A stretch of DNA of 64,000 nucleotides from Planococcus glaciei. Its GTDB lineage: Bacteria > Bacillota > Bacilli > Bacillales_A > Planococcaceae. Every line of letters begins with the position of its first letter. Position 1 is the stretch's first letter. Below the pieces are notes generated by a model. It was not told the origin of the DNA, searched no databases, and saw only the letters and a list, made by a program, of their open reading frames with translations. A program made the translations under genes and the position numbers. Positions 1-8,484 of this stretch are shown piece by piece. The stretch covers positions 62,001 through 126,000 of the forward strand of contig NZ_FNDC01000008.1 of assembly GCF_900099655.1 (NCBI RefSeq), given 5' to 3'.

Positions 1-82
1 TAAAGCGGTATAATGATGGATATAGATAAGCGAAGGCGGCAGACGGATTGCCGAATTGCAGGGAATAAAGGAGGCGTTCTGC

Positions 83-1048
83 TTGGGACATGACCACGGA
101 CATTCCCATACGCATGGCGGGAATAAAAAAACACTATTCATAGCCTTTTTAATCACAACTTTTTATATGGTAGCAGAAGCGATCGGTGGATTTCTGACCA
201 ATAGTTTGGCGCTTATTGCAGACGCCGGGCATATGCTGAGCGATTCCATTTCTTTACTGGTGGGATTTCTGGCATTCACGGTGGGCGAAAAAGCGGCAAG
301 CCATGCGAAGACATACGGCTACAAGCGTTTTGAAATACTGGCAGCTGTTTTTAATGGCGTCTCGTTAGTCGCCATTGCCGCTTATATTTTTTACGAAGCG
401 TACCACCGTTTTGCTGATCCGCCAGAAGTCGCGTCCGGCGGCATGCTGGCAATTGCGGTTGTCGGCCTCTTAGTCAATGTGCTGGTCGCCTGGATTCTGA
501 TGCGGGGCGGAGACACAAAAGAAAACTTGAACTTGCGGGCGGCGTTCCTTCATGTACTGGGCGATTTGCTTGGTTCTGTCGGCGCCATTGCGGCAGCATT
601 GCTGATCTTGTTTTTCGGCTGGGCATGGGCAGATCCGCTCGCAAGCGTCATCGTTGCGGTACTGGTCTTAATCAGCGGCTGGCGCGTAACGAAAGAAGGG
701 ATCCATGTTTTAATGGAAGGAACTCCGCGGAACGTGGATATCGATGAAGTCACCGCAGCGATAAACAATGTACCGGGAATCTGCAACATCCATGATTTGC
801 ATGTCTGGAGCATCACCAGCGGCCGAAACGCATTGTCCGGCCACGTTGTCGTAGAAGACAACGTTTCGTTTGAAGAAACGCAGACACTGCTGAGAAAAAT
901 TGAACATCTATTAAAGGATATGAAAATCGGCCACGTAACCATCCAAATTGAAAACAAAGAACATCCGCACGGCGAATCGGTCTTGTGCCAGGATGTTCAA
1001 CATGAACATGAACACGAACACGAACACGAACATCATCATCAGCATTAG
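83..1048 (+). CDS. czcD: CDF-family divalent cation (Zn/Cd/Co) efflux protein, CzcD-like
   Basis: A 321-residue cation diffusion facilitator that exports divalent metal ions, most likely zinc, across the cytoplasmic membrane in exchange for protons. After a His-rich N-terminus (HDHGHSHTHGG) come about six hydrophobic segments. TM2 carries ALIADAGHMLSD, the metal-site His/Asp pattern of the family, and TM5 carries HVLGDLLGS. A cytosolic ferredoxin-like domain follows (IHDLHVWS, GHVVV), then a terminal run of His-Glu repeats. A TTG start at 83 is preferred because AAAGGAGG (67-74) lies 8 nt upstream; a longer reading from 56 would put that site inside the gene. It is monocistronic, closed by a strong terminator. 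The family call is secure; metal specificity is inferred. Confidence 0.93.
   Translation: MGHDHGHSHTHGGNKKTLFIAFLITTFYMVAEAIGGFLTNSLALIADAGHMLSDSISLLVGFLAFTVGEKAASHAKTYGYKRFEILAAVFNGVSLVAIAAYIFYEAYHRFADPPEVASGGMLAIAVVGLLVNVLVAWILMRGGDTKENLNLRAAFLHVLGDLLGSVGAIAAALLILFFGWAWADPLASVIVAVLVLISGWRVTKEGIHVLMEGTPRNVDIDEVTAAINNVPGICNIHDLHVWSITSGRNALSGHVVVEDNVSFEETQTLLRKIEHLLKDMKIGHVTIQIENKEHPHGESVLCQDVQHEHEHEHEHEHHHQH
1001..1030 (+). repeat. Hexanucleotide tandem repeat coding (His-Glu)5
   Basis: Five head-to-tail copies of CA(T/C)GAA inside the 3' end of the CDF gene encode a His-Glu repeat, which runs directly into His-His-His-Gln-His. The unit is 6 bp, so gain or loss of copies would keep the frame and change only the length of the presumed metal-binding tail. 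Confidence 0.9.
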
Positions 1049-1063
1049 AAGGACATGCAAATC

Positions 1064-1106
1064 AAATCCTGACCAACCGCAAATCATCGGCTGGTCAGGA
1101 TTTTTT
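1064..1106 (+). terminator. Rho-independent terminator after the CDF gene
   Basis: Stem AATCCTGACCA (1065-1075) pairs with TGGTCAGGATT (1092-1102) and is followed by a short T run. Confidence 0.85.
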
Positions 1107-1315
1107 AATTTAAACGTATTTTTGTCCTGTTTCAGGTGAAAAATCTATTTCCATTTCCGAATCATTGAAGAAATTAAGAGTTTTCCCTGTTCGTTTTTCT
1201 GAAAGAGATGTAAAATAATAGGTAAAAGCTTACAGGAATGAAAATAGTATGGAAACTACAAAAATTAACGGGAATGGAAATTGATGTTCCATGTCCTTGA
1301 TTGGAGAACAACCGG

Positions 1316-3388
1316 ATGTTGAAGGAACAGACTCGCTATTCCCGACTGGCCAATTTAACAAAAGTCATCAATACGAAGCTGGAGCTTAAAGAAGTGCTGG
1401 AGCATGTCACAACAGCGATTTCTGAAGAAATTGTCCAATGCAATTCCGTGGGGATCTTCTTGCCGCACGATGACGGCAGCTTCCGGGCATTCGCCGGAAA
1501 ACCGGAATTTATTAACGGCAATGCATTTGAAACCCAGGTCCTTGATTTGGAAAGGGATTTGCTGGCACAGGAAGTAATTGATACAAGGAAGACCATTTAC
1601 ATCCCGGACACTTCCAAAGACCACCGGACAGATCCAAGATCGGTTGCCGCATTTGATATCAAATCACTGTTGGCTTTGCCAATTTCATACGAACAGGAAT
1701 TGTTCGGCCTGGTGTTTTTGTTTGACTACGGCACGCCGATGAATTTGACGGAATCAGAAATCCAAAGTGTGGAGGCTTATGTGAACATGGCAGCTGTTGC
1801 GATTCAGAATGCAAAAAACTTAGCCCAAAAAGAAAACCTGATTTCTGAAAATCAATTGCTGCTCAATATCACACGCGAACTGTCGATGTGTTCGTCAATC
1901 CATGAAAGCATCGATAAATGCTTTTTTTACTTGGAAAAAGTTCTTGGCAGCAAAGTAATGGCTGCCCATTTATTGGATCCGACTGACAAAAAAACCGTTG
2001 CATTTACTAAATACAGCAAGGAGTACGATCCTGAAGAAGTTGGATGCAATGAAAACTTCCGCGAAGTGCAGACGAATTTAAACTACAGGCAAATCATCCG
2101 GCAGGTGATTGATGCCAAAACAGTCCGATCGGTATCGTTTCCGGCATCGCGGAATTTATTGATTATTCCGCTCGTCGCCATGAATGAAGTGCTTGGAGTC
2201 CTTGCCGTGTTGAAATGCGATAACGAAAACGTCCATTATGATGAGTCACAAATTCAACTGGCCCAATCGATCGTCGATACAACCGCGCCGACTTTTTCCC
2301 ATTTGCTTTATATGGACCAGCTGGAGCACATGGTGGAAAAGCGCACAAGCGAGCTTGCGGCGGCGAATGAAAAAGTGACCAGCGTTATTGAAAGCATCAC
2401 CGATGGGTTTTTCGCATTGAACAAAGAATGGGAATTCATCTATATCAACAAGCATCAGCAATTGCCGGAAAACAAAAAGGCGAAAGATGTGATGGGCAAG
2501 AATGTTTGGGACGTAATCCATCCGGATTCGGCGTCCGTCATGTACAAGGAACTCCACCGCGCTATGTTTGAACGCATCCCCGTGCAATTTGAAATGCCGT
2601 CGCTTACGGAAGAATCCTGGTACGAAGTGGTCGCATATCCATTTGATGAAGGCATTTGCTGCTTGTTTAAAGATGTGGCCGAGAAAAAGAAATACGAAAA
2701 AGAATTGAGAAGGCTGTCCAAATTGGATTTGATCGGCCAAATGGCGGCCGGAATCAGCCATGAAATCCGAAACCCGATGACGACAGTGCGGGGATTCCTG
2801 CAGTTGTTGAAACAGGAAGAAGAACTGAACCAGCATTTCGGCTATTTTGATTTGATGATTGAAGAACTCGACCGAGCCAACTCCATCATCACGGAATTTT
2901 TGTCCATGGGAAATACAAGGACTTCAGATTTGCAGATGATGGATTTGAATGCATTGATTTGCGAAATTGCGCCACTCATCAAAATCGATACGTTCAATCA
3001 AAACAAACTGATAGAGTTCGATACGCAGGAAATTCCGGAATTGCTGCTGAACCGCAATGAAATTCGGCAGCTGGTTATCAATTTATGCCGGAACGGCTTG
3101 GAAGCGATGAGTGAAGGGGAAGTGCTGACTATCAGCACTTATCAAAACCTGGACGGCTGTGTCGTTTTGGCGATTCAAGATGAAGGCGAAGGCATATTGC
3201 CGGAAGTGCTGGAGAAAGTAGGGACACCGTTCTATACCACCAAAGACAATGGAACGGGCCTTGGCCTTGGCATCAGCTATGCCATTGCAGCCCGGCACAA
3301 CGCGACAATTGATATTGAAACGGGACCTGAAGGCACAACGTTCTTTACGACGTTCTGCTATAAAGACAAAGTAGATCATCATAAGTAA
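1316..3388 (+). CDS. Orphan sensor histidine kinase (GAF-GAF-PAS-HisKA-HATPase), sporulation-kinase-like
   Basis: A 690-residue cytosolic histidine kinase with no membrane segment. The order appears to be a GAF domain (about 10-160), a second GAF-like region (about 180-325), a short helix, a PAS domain (about 345-455), HisKA with the phosphoacceptor His482 in SHEIRNPMTTVRGFLQLL, and HATPase_c with N, G1 (DEGEG) and G2 (GTGLGLG) boxes. The HisKA sequence resembles Bacillus KinA-KinE type kinases, which feed the Spo0F phosphorelay. No response regulator lies nearby, so it is an orphan. ATG 1316 is chosen because GGAGA (1303-1307) sits 8 nt upstream; a TTG at 1301 has no site. The signal sensed and the partner are unknown. 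Confidence 0.88.
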   Translation: MLKEQTRYSRLANLTKVINTKLELKEVLEHVTTAISEEIVQCNSVGIFLPHDDGSFRAFAGKPEFINGNAFETQVLDLERDLLAQEVIDTRKTIYIPDTSKDHRTDPRSVAAFDIKSLLALPISYEQELFGLVFLFDYGTPMNLTESEIQSVEAYVNMAAVAIQNAKNLAQKENLISENQLLLNITRELSMCSSIHESIDKCFFYLEKVLGSKVMAAHLLDPTDKKTVAFTKYSKEYDPEEVGCNENFREVQTNLNYRQIIRQVIDAKTVRSVSFPASRNLLIIPLVAMNEVLGVLAVLKCDNENVHYDESQIQLAQSIVDTTAPTFSHLLYMDQLEHMVEKRTSELAAANEKVTSVIESITDGFFALNKEWEFIYINKHQQLPENKKAKDVMGKNVWDVIHPDSASVMYKELHRAMFERIPVQFEMPSLTEESWYEVVAYPFDEGICCLFKDVAEKKKYEKELRRLSKLDLIGQMAAGISHEIRNPMTTVRGFLQLLKQEEELNQHFGYFDLMIEELDRANSIITEFLSMGNTRTSDLQMMDLNALICEIAPLIKIDTFNQNKLIEFDTQEIPELLLNRNEIRQLVINLCRNGLEAMSEGEVLTISTYQNLDGCVVLAIQDEGEGILPEVLEKVGTPFYTTKDNGTGLGLGISYAIAARHNATIDIETGPEGTTFFTTFCYKDKVDHHK

Positions 3389-3393
3389 AAGCG

Positions 3394-3433
3394 AAAAAGG
3401 AGAAATTTTGGCAGCCCAAAATTTCTCCTTTTT
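3394..3433. terminator. Bidirectional terminator, 18-bp perfect stem
   Basis: AAAAAGGAGAAATTTTGG (3394-3411) pairs perfectly with 3416-3433 around a CAGC loop. A-rich and T-rich ends allow it to work in both directions between the convergent kinase and ECF S genes. Confidence 0.92.
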
Positions 3434-3441
3434 CTATGGGT

Positions 3442-3984
3442 TTATTTGAAAAACGGAACTTTTTTAAGTGCAATCACTGCCGGAATCGCGACAAGCAAGC
3501 CAACAACGTTTTGCACAATATTGCCGGGAATCGAAGCGGCCGGCACGATGAAGCTATTGAAGATGATGGCTTCGCCGACGTAATAAATGGCAATCATGAC
3601 CGGGATCGATACGATGGCTGCAAGGATATTGAAGGCTTTATTGTTTCCAGCCCGTCCTGCTGACCAGGCAATTCTTCCGACAAGGTAGCCCTGCAATCCA
3701 CGGGCGATGATGGAAATGGGAGCCCAAAGAGTCCAGCCGGAAATCAAATCAAACAAACCCATTCCGACAGCACCGGCAATAGCGCCTTTTTTTGGTCCGA
3801 ATAACATCGAAATGATAAAGAGCATCGCTGTGCCAAGATGCACCAATCCGCCATTGGCGGTAATCGGCAATTTGATATTGAGCAAAAGCGTCGCGACAAA
3901 CACAAGGGCGATGGCCATCGCCGTCAGGATCAAATCAAACGTTTTGGCACGGGAGTATGATGGAGCAGCAGTTGTTTTTTGCAT
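3442..3984 (-). CDS. ECF transporter S component, substrate unknown
   Basis: A 180-residue membrane protein of about six hydrophobic segments with the layout of an energy-coupling-factor substrate-binding subunit. It contains GGLVHLGTAMLFI, FGPKKGAIAGAVGMGLFDLI and a WAP motif followed by IARGLQGYLVG, typical of the riboflavin/HMP-type S families (PF07155-like). It would capture a vitamin or related small molecule and dock on shared EcfT/EcfA units; no such genes adjoin it, although a separate ECF set lies at 56.6-59.7 kb. The second ATG (3984) is preferred because AAGGATGG lies 8 nt upstream of it but abuts the first ATG. I looked upstream for a riboswitch that would name the ligand and found none. 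Confidence 0.8.
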   Translation of the reverse strand: MQKTTAAPSYSRAKTFDLILTAMAIALVFVATLLLNIKLPITANGGLVHLGTAMLFIISMLFGPKKGAIAGAVGMGLFDLISGWTLWAPISIIARGLQGYLVGRIAWSAGRAGNNKAFNILAAIVSIPVMIAIYYVGEAIIFNSFIVPAASIPGNIVQNVVGLLVAIPAVIALKKVPFFK

Positions 3985-4241
3985 ATTCGTAACCATCCTT
4001 ATCGTCAGTATTTTTTGATAAGGTTAACATTAGCAAACCTGTGGCCTACTTAAAAGTATCAATATGCGAAAAAACTTAGGGGTCAGTTTCGTTGATGAAA
4101 GTTATACCGAAGGCAAATTTGTGTGGCAGTCATCATAAAGTTGGACAAAGAGCGATGGTGTGCAGGGCAATTAGCGAAAGCAATTTAGCCTCTAATGCTT
4201 TAAAGTGAAAGATAAGAAACAAATGGAAAGGAGTGGCCAAT

Positions 4242-5552
4242 TTGTCTTTCCTGTCGTATTGGCGAAAAGAAAAGTTTTGGATGACACCAGCCATCTACAG
4301 CATTTTTGCAGTTTTGTTATCCATCGGCTTTTTCTATGTTGATTTATTGCTCGTAGAACGGTTTAGGGATTTTATCCCTTCCATCCTCCTTACAAAAGTG
4401 GACTTGGCAAAAACAATTATGGGAGCTTTATCTGGTGCTTTACTGACAATGAGCACATTTACGTTTTCAACTATTTTAGTGGTCTTAACCATGTATTCTT
4501 CTCAGTTCTCCCCGCGTGCATTAAAGAATTTTGTTCATGACCCGGTGACTTGGCGGGTGCTAGGTGTATTTTTAGGCGGATTTATTTACAATACTTTATC
4601 TTTATTGTTCATGCGGGAGCATCTGTATACTCATGATGTCATTTCTACGTTTGTCGGAATCGTCATCGCTTTTTCCTGTTTGGCGACGTTTGCCTATTTT
4701 ATACATTATATTGCTACTACTGTACAAGTGGGGAAACTGGTGGACGAATTGATCCACGATACAGAAAAGGTGATCAGCCGCATCAGAAAATTAGAAGAGA
4801 AACAGTTGGAAACAGCAAATTCTGTAACTTGGATTCCGGTTGGTGTAAAACAGGAAATTAAAGCGGATAAGGATGGCTATCTGCAACTCATTGAATTAGA
4901 AAAAATAAGGAATTATGCAGAAGAACATGAGCTGCAAATTGATATAGAAGTGTCGGTTGGGGACTTTGTTTATGAAGGAATGCCGATCATGCAAGTATAT
5001 GCCAGAAAAAATTTAGATTTCTCCTTAAAAAGCTTTTATGCAATCGGAAACGAGAGAATTTCAGAGCAAGACATGCCTTACGCTCTGCAAAAATTGGTAG
5101 AAATCGCACTTCGGGCAATTTCTCCTGGAATCAACGATCCGAATACAGCTAATGATATTTTGCTTCGAATTGGAAGCTTGCTTGGCAAAATCGGCACTGT
5201 TCAGACAGGGGTTTTCATTTTGGCTGACAAAGACGGGAACCCACAGATCAAATATAGCTTTCCATCTTATTATTCCATTTTGTATAATGTTTATTTCCAG
5301 TTATCCCATTATGGCAGAGAAGATATTTCCGTCCTTTATTCAATGACGGATTCGCTGAGGATTGCAGCAAATACTGCACCCGCATACCATCATGAAACCA
5401 TCTGGAATATGCAGCTGTATGTCCTCGAAGTGCTGGAAGGTCAACGGTTGAAATCGTATGATCAACGTTCTCTTCAGGAAAAAATAGATTTTGTGGCAAA
5501 AGCGACCGGCCAGAAACCCATCAGATTAGAAAGTATAGAAAAGCAGCGGTGA
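4242..5552 (+). CDS. DUF2254 family integral membrane protein
   Basis: A 436-residue protein with four predicted N-terminal membrane helices (to about residue 155), including the STFTFSTILVVLTMYSSQFSPR segment typical of DUF2254, and a soluble C-terminal half of mixed alpha/beta character with SPGINDPNTA. Function is not established for the family. TTG 4242 is chosen because GGAAAGGAG (4225-4233) ends 8 nt before it; the GTG at 4233 overlaps that site. Codon use looks more AT-rich than in its neighbours (for example many AAA, TTA and ATA codons), which may hint at a different origin. It is followed by a good terminator and stands alone. Confidence 0.85.
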   Translation: MSFLSYWRKEKFWMTPAIYSIFAVLLSIGFFYVDLLLVERFRDFIPSILLTKVDLAKTIMGALSGALLTMSTFTFSTILVVLTMYSSQFSPRALKNFVHDPVTWRVLGVFLGGFIYNTLSLLFMREHLYTHDVISTFVGIVIAFSCLATFAYFIHYIATTVQVGKLVDELIHDTEKVISRIRKLEEKQLETANSVTWIPVGVKQEIKADKDGYLQLIELEKIRNYAEEHELQIDIEVSVGDFVYEGMPIMQVYARKNLDFSLKSFYAIGNERISEQDMPYALQKLVEIALRAISPGINDPNTANDILLRIGSLLGKIGTVQTGVFILADKDGNPQIKYSFPSYYSILYNVYFQLSHYGREDISVLYSMTDSLRIAANTAPAYHHETIWNMQLYVLEVLEGQRLKSYDQRSLQEKIDFVAKATGQKPIRLESIEKQR

Positions 5553-5582
5553 TTATTCCAGCCATGAAAGCTTGAATAAAAT

Positions 5583-5621
5583 AAAAAAACCAACTCTCGG
5601 AAAATTCAGGGTTGGTTTTTT
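5583..5621 (+). terminator. Rho-independent terminator after DUF2254 gene
   Basis: AAAAAACCAAC (to 5594) pairs with GTTGGTTTTTT (5611-5621); the 3' arm ends in T residues. Confidence 0.8.
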
Positions 5622-5794
5622 GCTGGATTCGTCAGCGTCTCATCTTATTCTTTGCTGCGGATGAGCAAATAGATAAAGATAGCGGTAAACTTTAACGCCG
5701 TGCTCCTTATAATTCTCCCCCAATAAAGCCATGCATAATGGCTTATTTAGAAAGAATGTATCGTAGTTGCTTAATTGAAAGTAAATGCAATCGA

Positions 5795-6229
5795 TTATTG
5801 CATTAATTTAGGGAGAAAAATTTTCTCTAGCAGGACACCTGCGACAATGCCGGCTGCATAACGGAATAAATCAACTATTAAAAAACCGTGTCCCAATACC
5901 AAAGAGCCGGGCACTGTGCTGCGAAGTACGTTGATCCAATCCGCTTGATACAACTGGCTAAGTTCTATGCCAAAGCTGAAAAGAACAGCGCATCCAATAG
6001 CGGAATAGAGCGGCTTTTCAACGAGCAGAAAGCGGAAGCCGAAATAAACCATCATCGCCCATAAGGCATCCCCGGCATGCAGAGATACAAACGAAGGGAG
6101 AACTTCAGCAAAGCGCCTGGAAGCCAAACCGAGAGCGATGCACAGAATAAACGCAACAAAAAAAGATATTCGTAAATAAAAACCTTGTCGGCGCAAGGGA
6201 TTTAAAAAGCGCCTGTTTTCTCTATTCAT
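5795..6229 (-). CDS. DUF2809 family (VanZ-like) membrane protein
   Basis: A 144-residue protein with about four transmembrane segments and the GDALWAMMVYFGFRFLL and SFGIELSQLYQADW patterns seen in the small DUF2809 proteins, which are distantly VanZ-like. Function is unknown. The second of two close ATGs (6229) is used because GGAGA lies 6 nt upstream of it and touches the first. It is transcribed toward the DUF2254 gene, with about 170 nt of unremarkable sequence between the genes, and diverges from the M6 protease gene. Confidence 0.75.
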   Translation of the reverse strand: MNRENRRFLNPLRRQGFYLRISFFVAFILCIALGLASRRFAEVLPSFVSLHAGDALWAMMVYFGFRFLLVEKPLYSAIGCAVLFSFGIELSQLYQADWINVLRSTVPGSLVLGHGFLIVDLFRYAAGIVAGVLLEKIFLPKLMQ

Positions 6230-6534
6230 AGGCATTCTCCATTCTTCAATAAACTTAACGGCTTCAAATAAAGAAAGTTCTGCCTAGTATAAGAAAGGAA
6301 TGAATTAAAATCCAAATGCAGTCTCAGGACATATAGCCTATTTTTTAAAAGAATAGGTGAATTTAAACCGGAAAAACTCTGAAAAATTCTAAAAAGCCGG
6401 ACACCTAAATCTGAAATTCAAAATAAGTATTTCGATACACTAAACAAGTGAACAAACAAATAAATCGGCCTATTCCAAATAGACTGAATTATTAATACAA
6501 TTTACCAGCACGCTATATTTTTAGGGGGGATTGT
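6230..6534. other. Divergent intergenic region upstream of the M6 protease
   Basis: A 305-bp AT-rich stretch that must hold promoters for both flanking genes. The only clear structure is an inverted repeat CCTATT (6337-6342) / AATAGG (6352-6357). I could not assign a convincing -35/-10 pair. Confidence 0.5.
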
Positions 6535-8370
6535 ATGTTAAAAGTATTATCAACATCCGCTTTGGCTCTTGCGTTAGTCGGAAGTACGGTATTTGCAGGG
6601 GCTGGTGCCAATGACGCTTCAGCTGTACCAAGCAGCAAACACGAGTTGTCTTTGGCTGAACATGTCGGGGCTTCACCAGAGCTCACGGAAAAAGCCAAAA
6701 AACTGGGAATTGACATTTCCAAAAAAGACCCCGCCCAAAAAGCGGATCAAGCCGGAACAAAATTCCAAGCACCGGGCGACAATCATGTTGCCTATAATAC
6801 GACCGAAGGGGATGTGCCGGTCCTTGTAGTGCTGGCGAAATACAAAGAAGGCGACGAGCCGGTCGGCGATATGCCCGGGCAAGTGCCCGCCCATTATTAT
6901 GAAGATTTGATTTTTGGCAGTGAATACAATCCATACGAACTGCCGCAGTTTGCGAAGTATGCCGAGTACAACGGGATCAAAGCGCCAACTGACAGCACGA
7001 TGCAAAATGTTTACAACGAATCATCGAACGGCAAAGTGAATTTGGTCCGGAAAGAAAACACGGACTTCCTGTGGGTGGAGCTGCCAAAAGGGGCTTCGTA
7101 TTACCTGGACCAAAAAGGAACGTACGCTGAAGACGGCAAATACGTTCTCGGCAATGTCAACGGCGATGCGCATACGGGGGAATTTATCCGCGATTTACTG
7201 AAAGCGGCCGATGGGCAAGTCGATTTCTCCCAATATGCAGTAGACGGTGAAGTGCCGAATATTTTCGTGGTCCATGAAGGCACAGGAGCAGAATTCAGTT
7301 CGGACCCCGCACAATTCTGGTCCCATAAATGGAGTTTGCTGAGCGCGCTGTACTACGGGAAATATTATGAAACAGGCAAACCGGCAGATGTCTATGAAGG
7401 AAAAGACCAAGCCCAGTGGATCAACGAAACCGTCGCGGAAGACATGACATACGACGGCGTTGTTGTTGATAACTACAACATCCAGCCAGGCATCGGCGGC
7501 AATGTATCGGGCTATGACGCAGCAACCGGCACTTACTCGGATGCAGCAAAAACGGGTCCTTTCCCTGCGCAGCCAGGCGTTTACGCACATGAATTCGGAC
7601 ATGCACTCGGTTTGCCGGATTTCTACGACACAGTTTATTCGTCTGAAGGGGTAGGGAACTACTCAATGATGGCTGGCGGATCATGGATGCGCTACCCGGA
7701 TAACGCAGCATATTCCGGAAACGCACCGACGCATTTCGATCCGTTCTCCAAAATCTTCTTGGGCTGGGCCGACCCGATCGAAGTGAAACCGGAAAGCGGC
7801 GTCCAGCAAATCACGTTGCCGGCGATCAACAAAGCGGCGGCTGGCAATGGCATCGTGAAAATGGAAGTGCCGGGATCAAATGGCACCGAGTATTTCTTGT
7901 TTGAAAACGTCCAGCAGGACGGGTTCAATAAAGGCTTAGGCCGCCAAGGGAAAGATGCTCACGGGCTGCTGGCCTGGCATGTCGATGAAAACATCATCAA
8001 CTTGTACCAGACAGCCGGTTTCCGTCCAAATAATGTGGAGAACTGGATGAACAAACGCTATCAATACAACCAGTTCGAGATGGCGTCTGACGGCACAAAA
8101 GTGACGCATTACGGGCTTTCCGTGCTTCAGGCGGACGGCAAATACGAATTGGAGAAAAACGCGAACCGCGGAAATGCCGGCGACTTCTTTAAAACCGGCA
8201 GCAAAATTACACCTGTTACAAGCAATGTCCATAGCGGTTCTTATTATTTCTGGAAAGGCAATAGCGCAACACCAGCCGACTCTGGAATTCACGTGACCGA
8301 CATTGCAGAAAACAAAGATGGTTCAATTTCAGCTAAGTTCTTCTACAACAGCGATTCAAGTAAAAAATAA
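6535..8370 (+). CDS. Secreted M6-family (immune inhibitor A-like) metalloprotease
   Basis: A 611-residue secreted zinc endopeptidase. An N-terminal signal peptide (short basic start, hydrophobic LALALVGSTVFAGAG, likely cut near Ala-Gly-Ala) is followed by a propeptide-like segment and the M6 catalytic domain. The zinc site is H352-E-F-G-H356 with D362 in HEXXHXXGXXD, and SMMAGGSWM supplies the downstream Met. A beta-rich C-terminal part ends at FFYNSDSSKK with no anchor. Family members (InhA) degrade host or environmental proteins; here nutrient scavenging is just as likely. AGGGGGGA lies 4 nt before ATG 6535. It is monocistronic, with a terminator after it. Confidence 0.92.
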   Translation: MLKVLSTSALALALVGSTVFAGAGANDASAVPSSKHELSLAEHVGASPELTEKAKKLGIDISKKDPAQKADQAGTKFQAPGDNHVAYNTTEGDVPVLVVLAKYKEGDEPVGDMPGQVPAHYYEDLIFGSEYNPYELPQFAKYAEYNGIKAPTDSTMQNVYNESSNGKVNLVRKENTDFLWVELPKGASYYLDQKGTYAEDGKYVLGNVNGDAHTGEFIRDLLKAADGQVDFSQYAVDGEVPNIFVVHEGTGAEFSSDPAQFWSHKWSLLSALYYGKYYETGKPADVYEGKDQAQWINETVAEDMTYDGVVVDNYNIQPGIGGNVSGYDAATGTYSDAAKTGPFPAQPGVYAHEFGHALGLPDFYDTVYSSEGVGNYSMMAGGSWMRYPDNAAYSGNAPTHFDPFSKIFLGWADPIEVKPESGVQQITLPAINKAAAGNGIVKMEVPGSNGTEYFLFENVQQDGFNKGLGRQGKDAHGLLAWHVDENIINLYQTAGFRPNNVENWMNKRYQYNQFEMASDGTKVTHYGLSVLQADGKYELEKNANRGNAGDFFKTGSKITPVTSNVHSGSYYFWKGNSATPADSGIHVTDIAENKDGSISAKFFYNSDSSKK

Positions 8371-8380
8371 AGTCAAAAGC

Positions 8381-8413
8381 AAACTGCCAGTCCCTAGGAC
8401 CGGCAGTTTTTTC
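8381..8413 (+). terminator. Rho-independent terminator after the M6 protease
   Basis: AAACTGCC..GTCC pairs with GGAC..GGCAGTTT around a CTA loop with one internal mismatch, then a T run. Confidence 0.85.
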
Positions 8414-8484
8414 TTTGGCTTTTCTGCAAATACTGGCAATTCATTCGGGCTATTGGTAACTTGAAACTAAGGAGTGTGAAAAAG

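Noticed and set aside
4004-4060. Possible riboswitch or BirA box upstream of the ECF S gene at 3442
   Set aside because: AATGTTAACC matches only one half of a BirA site with no partner at the right spacing, and I found no preQ1, TPP or FMN signature.
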